Part shown: in pieces, positions 63,597 to 64,000 of the stretch
How positions within the stretch are numbered: the first letter of the stretch is position 1
Layout of the letters: every line of letters starts with the position of its first letter
Source of the DNA: Clostridium_AD sp050717515
Lineage (GTDB): Bacteria > Bacillota > Clostridia > Clostridiales > Clostridiaceae
DNA length: 64,000 nucleotides
Assembly (NCBI RefSeq): GCF_050717515.1
Contig: NZ_JBOITL010000021.1
Span: 62,001 to 126,000, forward strand
Reading direction: 5' to 3'
Made by a program: the position numbers and the translations under genes
The notes under the pieces: model-generated
Told to the model about the DNA's origin: nothing
What the model saw: the letters and a program-made list of their open reading frames with translations, nothing else
Databases searched by the model: none

Positions 63597-64000
63597 TTAA
63601 TCAACATATAAATAAGATTTTTTAACCCATCCTATACTCTTCCAGTACTTTTTAAGTATTGGTAGCACATAATAATCCATACCAAAAGTACTTCCAGATC
63701 CACCTATAAGCGCAATCCCTGCTGATAAGTACCATAACATTTCAGCAGGAGCCATTCCTGAAGTCCAAATCATAATACCCATAGCAACTGACATAAGAGA
63801 AGCTAATGCGCTAAATAATCCAACGATAAGCATTATTCCTACTAATATTTCTGCAATTACCATACCGGTTTGGAAAATTGTAGCTAAAAATGTATATCCA
63901 CCATCACCTGTATAAAAGAAAGTATCCATAGACCATTTAACTATTTTTTCTATAAAACCTGGTACTGGTAATGCAACCCATGTTGCTACTGGTGCCGCTC
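63597..64000 (-). CDS. C-terminal DoxX-like membrane domain, probable Ndh2-type NADH dehydrogenase, partial
   Basis: The frame is open to the right edge, so the N-terminus is missing. The visible 133 residues have about four membrane segments (QTGMVIAEILVGIMLIVGLFSALASLMSVAMG ...) and the Gly-rich GGSGSTFGMDYYVLPILKKYW end of DoxX-type and Ndh2 C-terminal domains. In Listeria, the electron-export NADH dehydrogenase has such a membrane extension. The FAD part, if present, is outside the window, so a plain DoxX family protein is still possible. Confidence 0.6.
   Translation of the reverse strand, partial: AAPVATWVALPVPGFIEKIVKWSMDTFFYTGDGGYTFLATIFQTGMVIAEILVGIMLIVGLFSALASLMSVAMGIMIWTSGMAPAEMLWYLSAGIALIGGSGSTFGMDYYVLPILKKYWKSIGWVKKSYLYVD

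Noticed and set aside
1..64000. CRISPR arrays, tRNA or rRNA genes, prophage.
   Set aside because: No regularly spaced repeats, cloverleaf sequences, rRNA signatures or phage structural genes were seen.

Overview
The window is low-G+C, low-GC-codon DNA with strong AGGAGG-type ribosome binding sites, frequent hairpin-plus-T-run terminators and typical clostridial gene families (EFR1 ferredoxin, DegV, YwbE, TIGR04540-like, DUF4317, long Prs). It is best read as the chromosome of a Clostridium or close relative; the species cannot be fixed from sequence alone. No rRNA, tRNA, CRISPR array, prophage or insertion sequence was recognised.

Layout, left to right. 1-7.3 kb: the end of a MacA/MacB-like efflux pair, a TtcA-type tRNA thiolase, an ApbE flavin transferase with a flavinylation-motif lipoprotein (a likely enzyme/substrate pair), a PrcB-domain exported protein and small unknowns. 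7.4-8.8 kb: YwbE and very small genes, including a 22-residue peptide with its own ribosome site and terminator. 8.8-16.5 kb: a membrane metallophosphoesterase, then an alpha-glucan module (cytosolic type I pullulanase, LacI-type regulator, beta-phosphoglucomutase, GH65 maltose phosphorylase) with LacI-type operator palindromes. 16.6-21.8 kb: a kinase-like protein, a PIN-domain protein, cysteine synthase and a YgiQ-type radical SAM protein. 21.9-34.1 kb: a complete Gram-positive Tad/Flp pilus locus (TadC, TadB, CpaF, CpaE with an intact receiver, CpaB with LysM, TadG-like, TadE-like, a 57-residue Flp pilin, a DegS/DegU-like two-component pair and a prepilin peptidase), followed by a chemoreceptor whose promoter is overlapped by a 36-bp palindrome.

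34.3-55.3 kb is mostly single genes: DegV, an archaeal-type GatE-GatD pair (unusual in a bacterium), tandem copies of an lmo0937-like membrane peptide, an RNA methyltransferase-like protein, a wall-exposed pullulanase, a MATE transporter, an EFR1 flavodoxin/ferredoxin, DeoD, a TVP38 protein, a long-form PRPP synthetase, NudC and DUF4317.

55.3-64.0 kb is the most interesting block. All genes lie on the minus strand: the C-terminal membrane part of a probable type II NADH dehydrogenase (cut by the right edge), polyprenyl synthetase, UbiD, UbiA, UbiX, an SsuBC-like ABC ATPase and permease without a binding protein in view, then, behind its own promoter, an FMN-binding lipoprotein and a CitA/CitB-type sensor and regulator. 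With ApbE and the second flavin lipoprotein at 2.5-4.1 kb, this looks like the parts list of a quinone- and flavin-dependent electron export system of the kind described in Listeria, with a different (UbiA/UbiD/UbiX) quinone-making branch. That functional reading is inference.
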